Counted from the first letter of the stretch, positions 1-11,934 are shown. The stretch: DNA of 64,000 nucleotides from Caballeronia calidae (GCF_900044055.2 NZ_FCOX02000026.1:1-64000), one strand, 5' to 3'. Notes: a model not told the origin generated them from the letters alone. Numbers and translations are program-made.

Positions 1-1
1 G

Positions 2-364
2 TGGAGCGGTCGCGGTCGTGCGCCGGCCTGGTTAGCAACGGCCAAGGATCGAACGCAATTTCTGATCGAAAAGCCAGAGGTTGTGTCGGCAAAATCTGAA
101 TCGGCACCTGCCAAGAAAGCGACGAAGAAGGTTGCCGTGAAGAAAGCGGCGAAGAAGACTGCAACCAAGACGGCGGCAGTGAAGAAAGCGTCAATCGCCA
201 AGTCAGCAAAGAAGGCCGCGCCTGCCACAAAGAAGACGGTGGCTAAAAAGGTTACCGTTAGGAAAGCGGCGACGAAACAGGTTGCGGCGAAAAAGTCGAC
301 GGTAGTCGACGTACCCGCGCCAGCGGTCGAACCGAATGTAACGAGCGCGGTAACCTCGGCGTAA
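2..364 (+). CDS. H-NS family nucleoid protein with Ala/Lys-rich C-terminal tail (5' end outside window)
   Basis: The reading frame is open from the first base of the window. It begins with W-S-G-R-G-R-A-P-A-W-L, the DNA-binding signature of H-NS/Bv3F-type proteins, followed by KDRTQFLIEK. After this core the chain becomes a tail of about 80 residues made mostly of Ala, Lys, Thr and Val, with repeated AKKA/VKKA units resembling eukaryotic histone H1 tails. H-NS proteins bind AT-rich DNA and silence genes; the basic tail should add non-specific DNA affinity. A GTG at 83 could be taken for a start, but the H-NS core lies upstream in the same frame, so that start would be wrong. The oligomerisation domain is outside the window. 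Confidence 0.85.
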   Translation, partial: WSGRGRAPAWLATAKDRTQFLIEKPEVVSAKSESAPAKKATKKVAVKKAAKKTATKTAAVKKASIAKSAKKAAPATKKTVAKKVTVRKAATKQVAAKKSTVVDVPAPAVEPNVTSAVTSA

Positions 365-557
365 GAGGCTACTGCAAATCATCGTCTTCGACCCTCAGCG
401 ATCTTTCGATATTCCTTGTCGCTGCGTCCCTTCTTGAGCCCGGAGCGGTCAGTGATTCAAGCCTTCAGGGCACCCGCAAAGTCGGCATGACCAGCGTTGC
501 ACCGAGACAAGCGACGAATGCCGTAAGACAGAGACAAACAGATTATGGCTCGCACGC

Positions 558-690
558 ATGTCTCGACAGCGTACCCATTATGACAAGCTAAAGGTTTCGC
601 GTAACGCGCCACCATAGGTCATCCGCGCGGCATATAAGGCCCTGAGCCAACGCTATCATCCGGACAAGAACAGCAGTTCGCAGCGCTGCT
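558..690 (+). pseudogene. Decayed DnaJ-like J-domain gene
   Basis: From the ATG at 558 the frame reads M-S-R-Q-R-T-H-Y-D-K-L-K-V, the usual opening of a J domain. It then meets an in-frame TAG at 615-617, and continues in the same frame with VIRAAYKALSQRYHPDKN, including the diagnostic HPD motif. It stops again near 690. Both halves are J-domain helices I-III, so this is a real domain broken by a nonsense codon, probably a Gln or Glu codon turned into TAG. J domains stimulate the ATPase of DnaK. No intact downstream domain follows in this frame. Confidence 0.65.
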
Positions 691-742
691 GATCCACTTC
701 CTCGAACGCCTGTACGACTACTGGAAGGCCTCGCCAAGTCTC

Positions 743-928
743 ATGGCGGCATTTCACAAGCAGCTTTCCGAACAGAATTGGGCGCATTTCTGGGCCATCC
801 GGATTCTTCTCGTGACTCTGATTCTTAACTACTGCGTGATGGCGGAGCTGTCGCATATCATTGGTCGAAAACAATTGAAGGCAATCTTCTTCGGCCCGAT
901 TCCGACCGCTGAACACGCCACGTTGTAA
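743..928 (+). CDS. Small putative membrane protein or remnant, function unknown
   Basis: Encodes 61 residues with one clear hydrophobic stretch (IRILLVTLILNYCVMAEL, about residues 20-37). The frame is open further upstream, to about 671, reading FAALLIHFLERLYDYWKASPSL, so it may be the 3' part of a longer gene joined to or broken with the J-domain remnant just upstream. The two are in different frames. I do not recognise a family. It may equally be non-coding debris of the same decayed locus. Confidence 0.25.
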   Translation: MAAFHKQLSEQNWAHFWAIRILLVTLILNYCVMAELSHIIGRKQLKAIFFGPIPTAEHATL

Positions 929-1436
929 TGCCTGTGCGCAAACGCAAGCGGCACCGAGACTACACGTCACGCCGCGCACGACAAGCCGGAGTGGACGCCA
1001 CAGAACAGACTTCCTGTGTATTCGCCTCTGTGGGAAAGAGGTTGCCGGATATGCCGGAGCCGCTGACCTACAGTCGCCCGCTGATGAATTGCCGTCTTGT
1101 TCTACACCTCTCCTCAACTATTTCCGTGTTACCGATGCGCGTCAGGTATCTCGAGCGGATTATCAAGGGGCATGCGTACGAGTGTGCTAATCGCCCGGGT
1201 AAACAAACTGCCCTGGCGCTCCCAGCACGCCAACCCGGAGAAGGCCAAGAGTCGGATGCCAGGCATCCTGACCATGCAAGGCAGAGGATCAGTCACGCCG
1301 TGTCGGTGAGACCCGCACCGCTAAAGGTGTCTTTTGAACGGACCGGCGGTTCGACAGTCCTCGCCAAGATTCGATGATTCCGGTCGACGCATTGACGTAA
1401 GATGAAAGCGTTGACCTTGTCAAAGGTGATCCTCAG
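929..1436. other. Gene-poor stretch, no supported gene
   Basis: About 0.5 kb between the J-domain remnant and the DUF4239 gene. Open frames exist on both strands but show no recognisable domain, no convincing ribosome binding site and arginine-rich out-of-frame composition. The last 40 bases should hold the promoter of the following gene. Confidence 0.5.
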
Positions 1437-2231
1437 ATGAACAGCCCTCTGCCATTTAGTAGTCTGCCGACTTGGTTTGTTTTCATCGCGACTCTAATGC
1501 TCTCGCTGTTATCAGTCGAGTTAGGTTACCGGCGCGCGAGGAAAAGACAACTGCGGACCGAACAGGAAGAGGAGAGAGAAAAAGAGGCGCCCGTCGGCGC
1601 GATGGTCGGCACCACGCTTGGCTTACTTGCATTTCTACTTGCGTTTACGTTCGGCATGGCGGCAGATGCTTTCCACGCGAGGAAAATGGCGCTCCTCGAA
1701 GAGACAAACGCAGTTCGGATAACCTATCGGCTGGCCGGAGTAATCCCGGAACCGCATCGTACTGACGTGCGCCAGATTCTCCGCGAATATGTGGAGGACC
1801 GGTTGCATTGGGTCGGGTTGGATAAAGCCCAGGAATCCATCGCCGCGACAGTGCTGCTCGATCGATTGTGGGCACACGCCGTCGCCGTCGGCGCGCAATC
1901 TCCCGGCGGAGTTGACGAATTTCTAGGTTCGGTGGCCAGAGTGACCGAAGTTCGTGCAGAGCGAGAAACGGTTCGAGAGCGTAGCCGAATTCCTAACGAT
2001 TTCTGGTTGGTGCTGTACCTGCTGGCGATCTTGTCGCTTTGGTCAATGGGATACCATGGGGGAGTGGCAGGAACGGTTAGAAGCCCTGTGATGATCGCGG
2101 TCGCCATTTCCTTTTCACTGGTCATGGTCCTGATTGCGGATGTCGATAGTCCAGGGCACGGTATCGTTAATGTCAGCCAGCAGCCAATGGTGGATTTGCG
2201 AAATTGGTTGGTGGCCGAATCAAAACGTTAA
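1437..2231 (+). CDS. DUF4239-type integral membrane protein
   Basis: 264 residues with two N-terminal membrane segments (about 10-30 and 55-75), a soluble middle part of about 110 residues, and two C-terminal segments (about 188-208 and 215-235). This four-helix plan, the length, and the conserved G-x-x-L-G-L-L-A-F-L-L-A-F-T-F stretch in helix 2 match DUF4239 (bestrophin-like) proteins, whose function is not established. The ATG is preceded by an AAGGTGAT ribosome binding site. The gene stands alone. Family assignment is from remembered pattern, so moderate. Confidence 0.7.
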   Translation: MNSPLPFSSLPTWFVFIATLMLSLLSVELGYRRARKRQLRTEQEEEREKEAPVGAMVGTTLGLLAFLLAFTFGMAADAFHARKMALLEETNAVRITYRLAGVIPEPHRTDVRQILREYVEDRLHWVGLDKAQESIAATVLLDRLWAHAVAVGAQSPGGVDEFLGSVARVTEVRAERETVRERSRIPNDFWLVLYLLAILSLWSMGYHGGVAGTVRSPVMIAVAISFSLVMVLIADVDSPGHGIVNVSQQPMVDLRNWLVAESKR

Positions 2232-2972
2232 GTCAAAGTTGGGAGACACGTACCTTCGGCGTATCGATACTTAGATGTCTTTGTGCAATTTTTTAGGCCA
2301 GGGCGATTCGGCAACGGGTCGAGCAAGGACATCTGCTTCACGCCCAAGCGGCCGGAAAATGGATCTCGCTTGACCGCAATCGCCAATGACACGGCGAGCA
2401 CAATAGGTTGCCTATGGTCCGCTATACGAGTCGCGCGGCCATTCGAATACCCGTCGGAGCGCACAACCGAACGGCCGCAAGTGGCCGACTTCCAAAATTT
2501 GGGACTCGCTAGTCTGGCATTGTCTGCAGAATGCGACTTTCGCACCCGCGAATAATCGTATAGCTAATACGCCCGACTGCGCGCTATGTGCTTCATGTTG
2601 CAGTCGCACAGCCTCAGTGATGCGAGCGATGGGCCTCAGCAACTCGCTCGTCAGGACCGAGATTAAATCGCGCGCCGCCCATACGATGATGCGCAAAAAC
2701 GGGCTTGCGCCAACTGCGGCATGACGTATCGCCGCCGTCGTGCGCTGAAAATGGAGTGAACATTACATTCCGACCTATCTCACGGCGATCTGCCCCAACC
2801 CGCCGACCATGTTCTCCATTTCATCCTGTCGTAAGGTTTACCCCGATTTAAACGCAAACCAACAAAAGGGACATTTTTGGCTGCTGCACGTAATCCATGC
2901 GAAACCCAATTGACGCCACCTTAAAGCGCCGCCTCTGCGACTGGCGTCGCGCACGCCGCAAAGGAGAGCGAT
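2232..2972. other. Non-coding stretch upstream of the glycerol ABC operon
   Basis: About 740 bases with only short open frames on both strands. Around 2690-2760 one plus frame reads A-C-A-N-C-G-M-T-Y-R-R-R-R-A-L-K-M-E then stop, which could be the last codons of a decayed zinc-ribbon protein, but nothing upstream supports it. The 3' part must contain the promoter of glpS; no operator was recognised. Confidence 0.45.
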
Positions 2973-4050
2973 TTGGTCCTGGAACTGGAGCGAGTCAGTG
3001 TCGTTTCTGGCGGGCAACCGTATTTGTACGGCGTGGATTTGCGCCTCGTCCCAGGCGCCATCAATGTGCTTCTCGGACCCACGCAGGCCGGTAAAACTAC
3101 GCTGATGCGCGTGATGGCCGGTCTGGACAGGCCGAACGACGGCCGAGTGCTCGTCGACGGCCAGAACGTGACAGGCGTCAGCGTGCGCCAGCGTAATCTC
3201 GCGATGGTCTATCAGCAGTTCATCAACTACCCGGCGATGACGGTTTCCGAGAACATCGCCTCGCCTTTGCGCCTGCAAAAGACCGATCCTGCTGAAATCC
3301 GCCGGCGCGTGCGGGAAGTCGCAGCCAAACTGCATATCGATCATTTGCTGGAGCGGCGGCCAGGCGAACTGTCAGGCGGCCAACAGCAGCGCTGCGCGCT
3401 CGCGCGTGCACTCGTGAAGCGTACGTCGCTGGTGCTGCTCGACGAGCCGCTCGTCAATCTCGATTACAAACTGCGCGAGGAATTGCGCATGGAACTGGCT
3501 ACGCTTTTCGCTGACGGCAACACCACCGTCGTCTACGCGACTACCGAACCTCTCGAAGCGTTACTGCTGGGCGGCTATACGGCGATCGTCGATAAAGGCC
3601 AAGTTCTGCAATTCGGTCCCACTCTCGATGTCTATAACGCACCGGTCAACGTCGCGGCCGCGGCCGTTTTCAACGACCCGCCGATGAACATGCTGACGAG
3701 CGACTGCGGCAACGGCCGCGCGCGTCTGCCGATCGGCGTGGAGGTTCCAGTCCAGCACAGTCCCGCTGTGAACGGCGCATGCCGCATCGGCATCCGGCCG
3801 GGGCATCTGCGTCTTCAGGCGAAGGCCTCTCATGCGATCGCCGTTCCGTGCCGGCTCGAACTCGCTGAACTGAGCGGCTCCGAAACGTACCTGCACTTGC
3901 GCACGCTGACCGGCGCGGTCAACCTGGTTGCGCAGTTGCAGGGCGTGCATCAGATCGAGCTCGGCACGCAGCTCGACGTTTTCATCGACCCTCAGGAACT
4001 GTTTGTGTTCGGCGCAGAGACCCAACTGGTGTCCAGCCCGGAGGCAGCCT

Positions 4051-4070
<20 letters not shown>
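2973..4070 (+). CDS. glpS: Glycerol-type ABC importer, ATP-binding subunit GlpS
   Basis: 365-residue MalK/UgpC-class ATPase. Walker A is GPTQAGKTT at 35-43, signature LSGGQQQR at 133-140, Walker B LVLLDEP at 153-159, then a C-terminal TOBE-like region (about 240-350). It starts at a TTG preceded by AAGGAG, which fits the MVLELERVSV opening. It is the first gene of a six-gene operon whose order (two ATPases, two permeases, small membrane protein, periplasmic protein) equals glpSTPQUV, the glycerol importer described in Rhizobium leguminosarum. glpD and glpK are not adjacent in this window. A related sugar or polyol substrate is possible. Confidence 0.8.
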
Positions 4071-6057
<1,987 letters not shown>

Positions 6058-6068
<11 letters not shown>

Positions 6069-6870
6069 GCGCCGCTGGATGCGGACGTTGATGCTCGTCG
6101 TCTATATGCTGTTCGTCCTGATTCCGCTTTACTGGATGTTTTCGATCTCCCTGCGCACGAACGAGGAAACCATGTCGACGTTCGCCACGCTGCCGCAGCA
6201 CGTGACGTTCGAGAACTACAAGGTGATCTTCACTGATCCTTCGTGGTACTGGGGCTACATCAATTCGATCATCTACGTGCTGATGAACACGGTGATGTCG
6301 GTGTTGGTCGCGCTGCCTGCCGCGTACGCGTTCTCACGATATCGCTTTCTCGGCGACAAGCACATGTTCTTCTGGCTGCTCACCAACCGCATGACGCCGC
6401 CCGCCGTATTTCTGCTGCCGTTTTTCCAGCTCTATTCGAGCGTCGGCCTGACCGACACGTACATTGCCGTCGCACTTGCGCACATGCTGTTTAACGTGCC
6501 CCTTGCCGTGTGGATTCTCGAAGGCTTCATGTCGGGCGTCTCGCGAGAAATAGACGAAACCGCGTACATAGACGGTTATACGTTTCCCGCTTTCTTCGTG
6601 AAAATCTTCCTGCCGCTCATCAAGTCGGGCGTCGGCGTCACGGCCTTTTTCTGCTTCATGTTCAGCTGGGTCGAACTGCTGCTCGCGCGCACGCTGACCT
6701 CGGTCAACGCGAAACCTATCGCTGCCGTGATGACGCGGACCGTGTCGGCGGCCGGTATGGACTGGGGCGTGCTGTCGGCCGCGGGCGTGCTGACCATCGT
6801 TCCCGGCGCGCTGGTGATCTACTTCGTGCGCAACTACATCGCGAAGGGCTTCGCCATGGGGAGGGTGTGA
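6058..6870 (+). CDS. glpQ: Glycerol-type ABC importer permease GlpQ
   Basis: 270-residue MalG-like permease: N-terminal helix (about 10-30), five further helices, and an EAA loop reading EIDETAYIDGYTFPAFFVKI. I chose the ATG at 6058 (MQDKRRWM) because AAGGAG lies eight bases upstream; an in-frame ATG at 6031 would lengthen it by nine residues lying wholly within glpP. The stop overlaps the start of the next gene (TGATG). It pairs with GlpP to form the transmembrane channel. Confidence 0.82.
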
Positions 6871-7151
6871 TGTTCACCTGGATGTACTGGACGCCTGAGG
6901 TGGCGATCTTCTTCGCCTGCATAGTCGTTATGCTGGGCGGCATGACGGTATGGGAACTGCGCTCGCCAAGTCATGAACGCAAGGGCTTTCTGCCTATCGC
7001 GACGACTCGCGGTGATCGTCTGTTCATCGGCCTGTTGACTGCCGCGTATGTCAATCTCGCGTGGCTCGCAATCAGCGCCGAGGGCTCGAGCGCCTGGCCG
7101 GGTTTCACAGCCTCGATGCTGATCGTGCTCGCGATCATGTGGAAGGGCTAG
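6870..7151 (+). CDS. glpU: Small DUF2160-type membrane protein of the glycerol ABC operon
   Basis: 93 residues with three hydrophobic segments (about 8-28, 50-68 and 74-92). It starts at an ATG overlapping the glpQ stop. Small proteins of this kind (DUF2160) sit at this exact place, between the permeases and the binding protein, in glpSTPQUV-type operons; their role in transport is not known. Position, size and membrane character support the call; no catalytic motif is present. Confidence 0.7.
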   Translation: MFTWMYWTPEVAIFFACIVVMLGGMTVWELRSPSHERKGFLPIATTRGDRLFIGLLTAAYVNLAWLAISAEGSSAWPGFTASMLIVLAIMWKG

Positions 7152-7253
7152 AAAGCGGACGCATGCAATGAAGACTGGAAACTGCCGGTTCCGCTGATGC
7201 CCCCAGCGGGCGCCGACAAGGCCGAAGGGGCACGGAAGACACAGGAGAAGACC

Positions 7254-8993
7254 ATGCATCAGAGGAGACGGATCGTCGCGCTGGCATTGGCAAGCATCGT
7301 GTCAGGTGCCTTCGCGAATCAGGCTCTGGCGGGCACGCCTGAGGCGCAGAAATGGGTGGACAGCGAGTTTCAACCAAGCACGCTTTCGAAACAGCAGCAG
7401 ATGGACGAGATGAAATGGTTCATCGACACCGCGGCGAAACTCAAATCGCAAGGCGTCAAGGAGGTTCACGTAGTGTCGGAAACCATCGACACGCATATCT
7501 ACGAATCCAAAACGCTTGCCGCCGCGTTTAGTGAAATCACCGGCATTCAGGTGAAGCACGACATCATTCAGGAAGGCGACGTCGTCGAGAAATTGCAGAC
7601 CTCGATGCAATCCGGGCAAAGCATTTACGACGGCTGGATCTCGGACTCGGACCTGATCGGCACGCACTATCGCTATGGCGTGATCGTTCCGCTATCCGAT
7701 TACATGGCGGGCGAAGGTAAGGAATATACCAACCCCGGTCTTGACCTGAAAGACTTTATCGGCACGAGTTTTACGACCGCGCCCGACAAAAAGCTTTATC
7801 AGCTTCCCGACCAACAGTTCGCGAACCTTTACTGGTTCCGCGCCGACTGGTTCGCACGCAAGGATTTCCAGGACAAGTTCAAGGCGAAATACGGCTACGA
7901 TCTCGGCGTGCCGGTCAACTGGTCCGCGTATGAAGACATCGCCGAATTCTTTACGAACGATGTGAAAAACATCGACGGAGAGAAAGTTTACGGTCATATG
8001 GATTACGGCAAGAAAGACCCATCGCTCGGCTGGCGCTTCACGGACGCATGGCTTTCCATGGCGGGCGAAGCCGACAAAGGGATTCCGAACGGCATGCCCG
8101 TCGACGAATGGGGCATTCGGGTGACGCCCGACGGCTGTCATCCGGTAGGCGCGTCGGTGTCGCGCGGCGGCGGCACCAACAGCCCGGCGGCAGTCTACGC
8201 GACGACCAAATACATCGAGTGGCTCAAGAAATACGCGCCGCCAGAAGCGTCGGGCATGACCTTCAGCGAGGCTGGTCCTGTGCCCGCGCAAGGCCGGATC
8301 GCGCAACAGGTGTTCTGGTACACCGCGTTCACAGCGTCGATGCTCAAGCCGGGCAACGTCACGAATGCGGACGGCACGCCGAAGTGGCGCATGGCGCCGT
8401 CCCCGCACGGCGCTTACTGGAAGGAAGGCATGCAAAACGGATATCAGGATGTCGGCTCGTGGACGTTCTTCAAGTCGACGCCGCCGAATCAGCGAGCCGC
8501 CGCGTGGCTGTACGCGCAGTTCGTTACGTCGAAGAGCGTGTCGCTCAAGAAGTCGATTGTCGGTCTCACGTTCATTCGCGACTCCGACATTCATAGCGAC
8601 TACTTCACGAAAAACGCGGACAAGTACGGCGGCTTGATCGAGTTCTATCGCAGCCCGGCGCGCGTCGCGTGGACGCCGACCGGCAACAACGTGCCCGACT
8701 ATCCAAAGATGGCGCAACTCTGGTGGAAGAACGTCGGCACCGCTGTCGCCGGTGAAAAAACGCCGCAGGCTGCAATGGACAACCTCGCGAAGGAAATGGA
8801 TCAGGTGTTGTCCCGTTTGCAACGGGCCGGGATGAAGGTATGCGCGCCGGAGCTCAATGCGCAAAGCGATCCGTCCAAGTGGCTGTCCGACCAGCACGCG
8901 CCTTGGAAGCGGCTCGCCAACGAAAAACCGAAGGGCGAAACTGTGAAGTATGAGCAACTGCTGTCGGCTTGGAAGGCGGGCAAGGCGCGGTAA
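7254..8993 (+). CDS. glpV: Periplasmic binding protein of glycerol-type ABC importer GlpV
   Basis: 579 residues counted from the ATG at 7254 (MHQRRRIVALALASIV), which has AGGAG upstream. An N-terminal signal peptide ends near ANQALA-G at about residue 22. The size, well above the 420-450 of ordinary family 1 sugar-binding proteins, fits the large GlpV type. It is last in the operon, separated from glpU by about 100 bases, which often allows higher expression of the binding protein. A hairpin terminator follows at 9019-9047. Substrate is inferred from operon type, not from binding residues. Confidence 0.8.
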   Translation: MHQRRRIVALALASIVSGAFANQALAGTPEAQKWVDSEFQPSTLSKQQQMDEMKWFIDTAAKLKSQGVKEVHVVSETIDTHIYESKTLAAAFSEITGIQVKHDIIQEGDVVEKLQTSMQSGQSIYDGWISDSDLIGTHYRYGVIVPLSDYMAGEGKEYTNPGLDLKDFIGTSFTTAPDKKLYQLPDQQFANLYWFRADWFARKDFQDKFKAKYGYDLGVPVNWSAYEDIAEFFTNDVKNIDGEKVYGHMDYGKKDPSLGWRFTDAWLSMAGEADKGIPNGMPVDEWGIRVTPDGCHPVGASVSRGGGTNSPAAVYATTKYIEWLKKYAPPEASGMTFSEAGPVPAQGRIAQQVFWYTAFTASMLKPGNVTNADGTPKWRMAPSPHGAYWKEGMQNGYQDVGSWTFFKSTPPNQRAAAWLYAQFVTSKSVSLKKSIVGLTFIRDSDIHSDYFTKNADKYGGLIEFYRSPARVAWTPTGNNVPDYPKMAQLWWKNVGTAVAGEKTPQAAMDNLAKEMDQVLSRLQRAGMKVCAPELNAQSDPSKWLSDQHAPWKRLANEKPKGETVKYEQLLSAWKAGKAR

Positions 8994-9018
8994 CGTTTCT
9001 GACGGCGCTCTTATGGAT

Positions 9019-9047
9019 GGGCGGCGCTGCATAGCGTCGCCCTTTTT
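9019..9047 (+). terminator. Rho-independent terminator of the glp operon
   Basis: GGGCGGCGCT (9019-9028), a four-base loop, AGCGTCGCCC (9033-9042), then five T. Ten pairs including one G-U. It lies 26 bases after the glpV stop. Confidence 0.85.
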
Positions 9048-9657
9048 ATGTGAAGCAGTCGCCCGTCGCAAAAGTTGCTGACCCGTATGACCTCAGACCT
9101 TGAACTAACGAGAATTGAATTTTCAAAGAAGTGATCGTCGGCCGTGATGTCTGACGTTGGAAACCAGCGCCATCTGGACGACCTCTCCCGCGACAGTGGC
9201 CGGACTGATCGAACGCACCATTCCGAAATCAAGTAGTCCAGTGTTTGATGCATATCCGACGCGTTCCAAGAACGCAATGTGATCGTCTCATCCGACTCAC
9301 GGCGGCCTTCGAGAGGCGGCAGATAATTCCTGGACGTTGACGCGTGGCGATTACGTCGGTTTTCTCTATACTCGTTGTCTGGATCGAATTACGTCAACAA
9401 CTGTTTCTCGAGCCCGTTTTACGTCGGATCGGAACGTACATAAAAACCGTTTCGAATTTTCAAACGCGATACGTATACCGTGAAGTAGTGCCGAGATACG
9501 GCGCGGTGCAACGCTCACAGTTTTACGTACGAGCACTTCCACGATGGCAAACTGTGCGCTGGTCCGCGCGCGCTTCCTTCCAGCGCGCGGAACGCGAATT
9601 GCAGCCGACGGACGATTTCTCCGTCCGGCTTCACCGCACGCGCCGATCCCCGCCCCG
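9048..9657. other. Intergenic stretch without a supported gene
   Basis: About 610 bases between the glp terminator and the MFS gene. Open frames reach 105-127 codons but have no family resemblance and no good start. The part from 9340 to 9500 is AT-richer than its surroundings and is the likely promoter area of the following gene. Confidence 0.45.
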
Positions 9658-10953
9658 ATGAACACTCGCCTGCTCGGTCTCACACGCATTCCCTTCTTTC
9701 TGCCGCTTGCCGGCGCCACCCTGATGCTCGGCGTCGCGATGTCCTTCACCGCGCCTTATCTGTCGCTCTTCAGCGTCGAGCAAGCGGACATGAGCCCATT
9801 GAAGCTCGGCGTCTTCATGACGGTGATCGCCGCGAGCGGCGTCGTGGCCAGCGCCTTCGCCGGCAAATGGTCCGACCGGCGCGGCCACCACCGCGAACTG
9901 TTGCTTGCGGCGCTCATCGCTTCGTCGCTCGGTTTCCTGCTGCTGTGCGTGGTGCGCAATTACGCGGCGCTGGTCGCGATCGGCATTGCGTTCCTCGGCG
10001 CCGGCGGCTCCGCGATGTCGCTCGTGTTCTCCTTCGCGCGCGCAGCATTGCCCGTCGATGACGAAGCCGAACGGTCGCTCGCGCTCGCAACGCTGCGCAC
10101 CGTTCTTTCGATGGCGTGGGTCTTCGGTCCGTCCGTCGGCGCGCTGGTGCTGGCGGCCGCCGGCTTCTATGGCCTGTTTCTGTTCGCGGCGGCGTGTTTC
10201 GTCGCGTGCGGCGGGATCGTCTGGCGCATGCACGATTCGCCCAAAGGCGACCCGCACAGCGCGCCCGCGCACTATGCGGGCGATCCGTCGTCGCTGCTCG
10301 AAGTGACCGCGCCCGACACCGAGGAACTCGTGCCGCCGCACGCCGGTGCGTCGCACACGCGCGCGGAGATCGGACGCGCCACCGTCGCGATGACGCTCAT
10401 CGGGCTCGCCGCGAGCGCGACCATGATCGTGCTGCCGCTCTACGTCGTGCACGGCATGCACGGCACGCGCATCGACGTATCGGTCATGCTCGGGCTCGGC
10501 GCGCTGCTCGAAATCCCGATGATGCTCGCGCTCGGCGCACGCGCGTCGCGCCTCGACAAGCAGCGCTGGCTCGCGTCCTGCGCGGTCGTGCATCTGATCT
10601 ACTTCGTGGCGGTCGCGGCCTCGCCGAACGTCCACTTCCTGATTCCGATGCAGGCCTTCAACGCGTTCGTCGTATCGGTGACGTCGTGCCTCGGCATGAC
10701 CTACATGCAGGACCTGATGCCGCGCAGCCCCGGCTCGGCCACCGCGCTGTTCTTCAACGCATCGCGCGTCGGATCGATTCTGTCGGGCGTGCTGTCCGGC
10801 GCGCTCGTGGCGGCGCTCGGCTATCGCGGCACGTTTCTGGTCTGCGGCTGCATCGCGCTGGGTGCGGCGGTGCTGTTCGCCAATCCGCCGTACAGGCTCA
10901 TCGCGAGGCGCGCCCGGGACTGGTGGAAAACGCGGCGCGAGCCGGCCCGCTGA
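9658..10953 (+). CDS. MFS transporter, sugar-efflux (Set) type
   Basis: 431 residues from the ATG at 9658 (MNTRLLGLTRIPFFLPLAG). Twelve membrane helices in two halves; the loop after helix 2 reads AGKWSDRRGHHRE, the usual G-x-x-x-D-R-x-G-R-R-type MFS loop. The central loop (about 200-240) carries several His and acidic residues. Proteins of the SetA/B sugar efflux branch have the short MNTRL...P start and the P-Y-L-S-L-F segment in helix 1. Substrate not determinable. The frame is open upstream to 9544, but the extension is Arg-rich and unlike a protein start. Confidence 0.7.
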   Translation: MNTRLLGLTRIPFFLPLAGATLMLGVAMSFTAPYLSLFSVEQADMSPLKLGVFMTVIAASGVVASAFAGKWSDRRGHHRELLLAALIASSLGFLLLCVVRNYAALVAIGIAFLGAGGSAMSLVFSFARAALPVDDEAERSLALATLRTVLSMAWVFGPSVGALVLAAAGFYGLFLFAAACFVACGGIVWRMHDSPKGDPHSAPAHYAGDPSSLLEVTAPDTEELVPPHAGASHTRAEIGRATVAMTLIGLAASATMIVLPLYVVHGMHGTRIDVSVMLGLGALLEIPMMLALGARASRLDKQRWLASCAVVHLIYFVAVAASPNVHFLIPMQAFNAFVVSVTSCLGMTYMQDLMPRSPGSATALFFNASRVGSILSGVLSGALVAALGYRGTFLVCGCIALGAAVLFANPPYRLIARRARDWWKTRREPAR

Positions 10954-11013
10954 CATCGTTCGCGGCGAGGGATGGCAATATAAGCGCGAACGCCGTCGAT
11001 CCCACACGCCAAC

Positions 11014-11934
11014 ATGCCCCTGCGCCTCCCTCCCCTCAACGCGCTGCGTCTCTTCGAAGCCGCCGCGCGCCATCGCAGTTTCAAGCTCGCCGCCGCCGAG
11101 CTCAACGTGACGCCCGGCGCCGTGAGCCACGGCATCGGCGCGCTCGAGGAGATGCTCGGCGTCGAGCTCTTCGTGCGCGAGCCGCGCGGCCTGTCGCTGA
11201 GCCCCGCCGGCGAGCTGTATCTGCCGTATATCGCGGAAGCGTTCTCGCTCATCGCGGTCGGCACGCAATCGCTGCCCGACAAGCGCACGCGCCGCACCAT
11301 CGCCGTCACGTGCGCGCCGACGCTCGCGGCCCGCTGGCTCGTCCCGCGTCTCGCGGATTTCCGCGCACGCTGGCCCAACATCGACGTGAGCGTCGACACA
11401 TCGCGGCGCCAGGCGGGCTTTCCCGTCGATGGCTTCGATTTCGGCCTGCGCCTCTCGCGCGGCCCGGTGGATGGCGCATCGTGGCAGCGTCTCTTCGGCG
11501 AGCGTCTCGTGCCCGTCTGCAGCCCGGCGTATCGCGCGATACTGACCGGCGCCGACGGCATCGCCGATCTCACGCGCGCCGCGCTCATCCATGTCGATAC
11601 CGCGAGCCAGGACTGGCAGGCATGGATGGACGGCGCCGGCATCGACGGCCTCGATCTTCGCGGCGGCCTGCGCTTCGATACCGTGCAACTCGCATTCGAT
11701 GCCGCCGCGGCCGGACTCGGCGTCGTGATCGGGCGGCGGCCGCTCGTCGATCGCGAACTGGCGGCGGGCGTGCTCGTCGAGGCATCGCCGATGCGCGTCG
11801 AGACGCAGACCGCGTACTGGCTCTGCGAGACGCCGCAAGCGAGCGCCCGCGCGGATCTCGCCGCGTTCCGCAACTGGCTCGTCGAGCAGGCTAAGGAATT
11901 CGCCGAAAGCGAGAAAGCGGACCGTCACGATTGA
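11014..11934 (+). CDS. LysR-family regulator (GcvA-like)
   Basis: 306 residues. The winged helix-turn-helix is at 1-65 (LNALRLFEAAARHRSFKLAA ... VSHGIGALEEMLG), followed by the co-inducer-binding domain (about 90-295). The opening LPPLNALRLFEAAARH and the central R-R-T-I-A-V segment place it in the GcvA/AmpR branch. It ends 85 bases before an MFS gene on the same strand, so it may control it. Effector unknown. Confidence 0.85.
   Translation: MPLRLPPLNALRLFEAAARHRSFKLAAAELNVTPGAVSHGIGALEEMLGVELFVREPRGLSLSPAGELYLPYIAEAFSLIAVGTQSLPDKRTRRTIAVTCAPTLAARWLVPRLADFRARWPNIDVSVDTSRRQAGFPVDGFDFGLRLSRGPVDGASWQRLFGERLVPVCSPAYRAILTGADGIADLTRAALIHVDTASQDWQAWMDGAGIDGLDLRGGLRFDTVQLAFDAAAAGLGVVIGRRPLVDRELAAGVLVEASPMRVETQTAYWLCETPQASARADLAAFRNWLVEQAKEFAESEKADRHD

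Noticed and set aside
656..1117. 153-codon minus-strand open frame
   Set aside because: It runs antisense through the J-domain remnant and has no recognisable motif.
928..1377. 149-codon open frame after the J-domain remnant
   Set aside because: No start signal, no family resemblance and a composition like out-of-frame GC-rich DNA.
2690..2760. C-terminal fragment of a zinc-ribbon protein (A-C-A-N-C-G-M-T-Y-R-R-R)
   Set aside because: Only about 18 codons, with stops upstream in the same frame and no partner motif.
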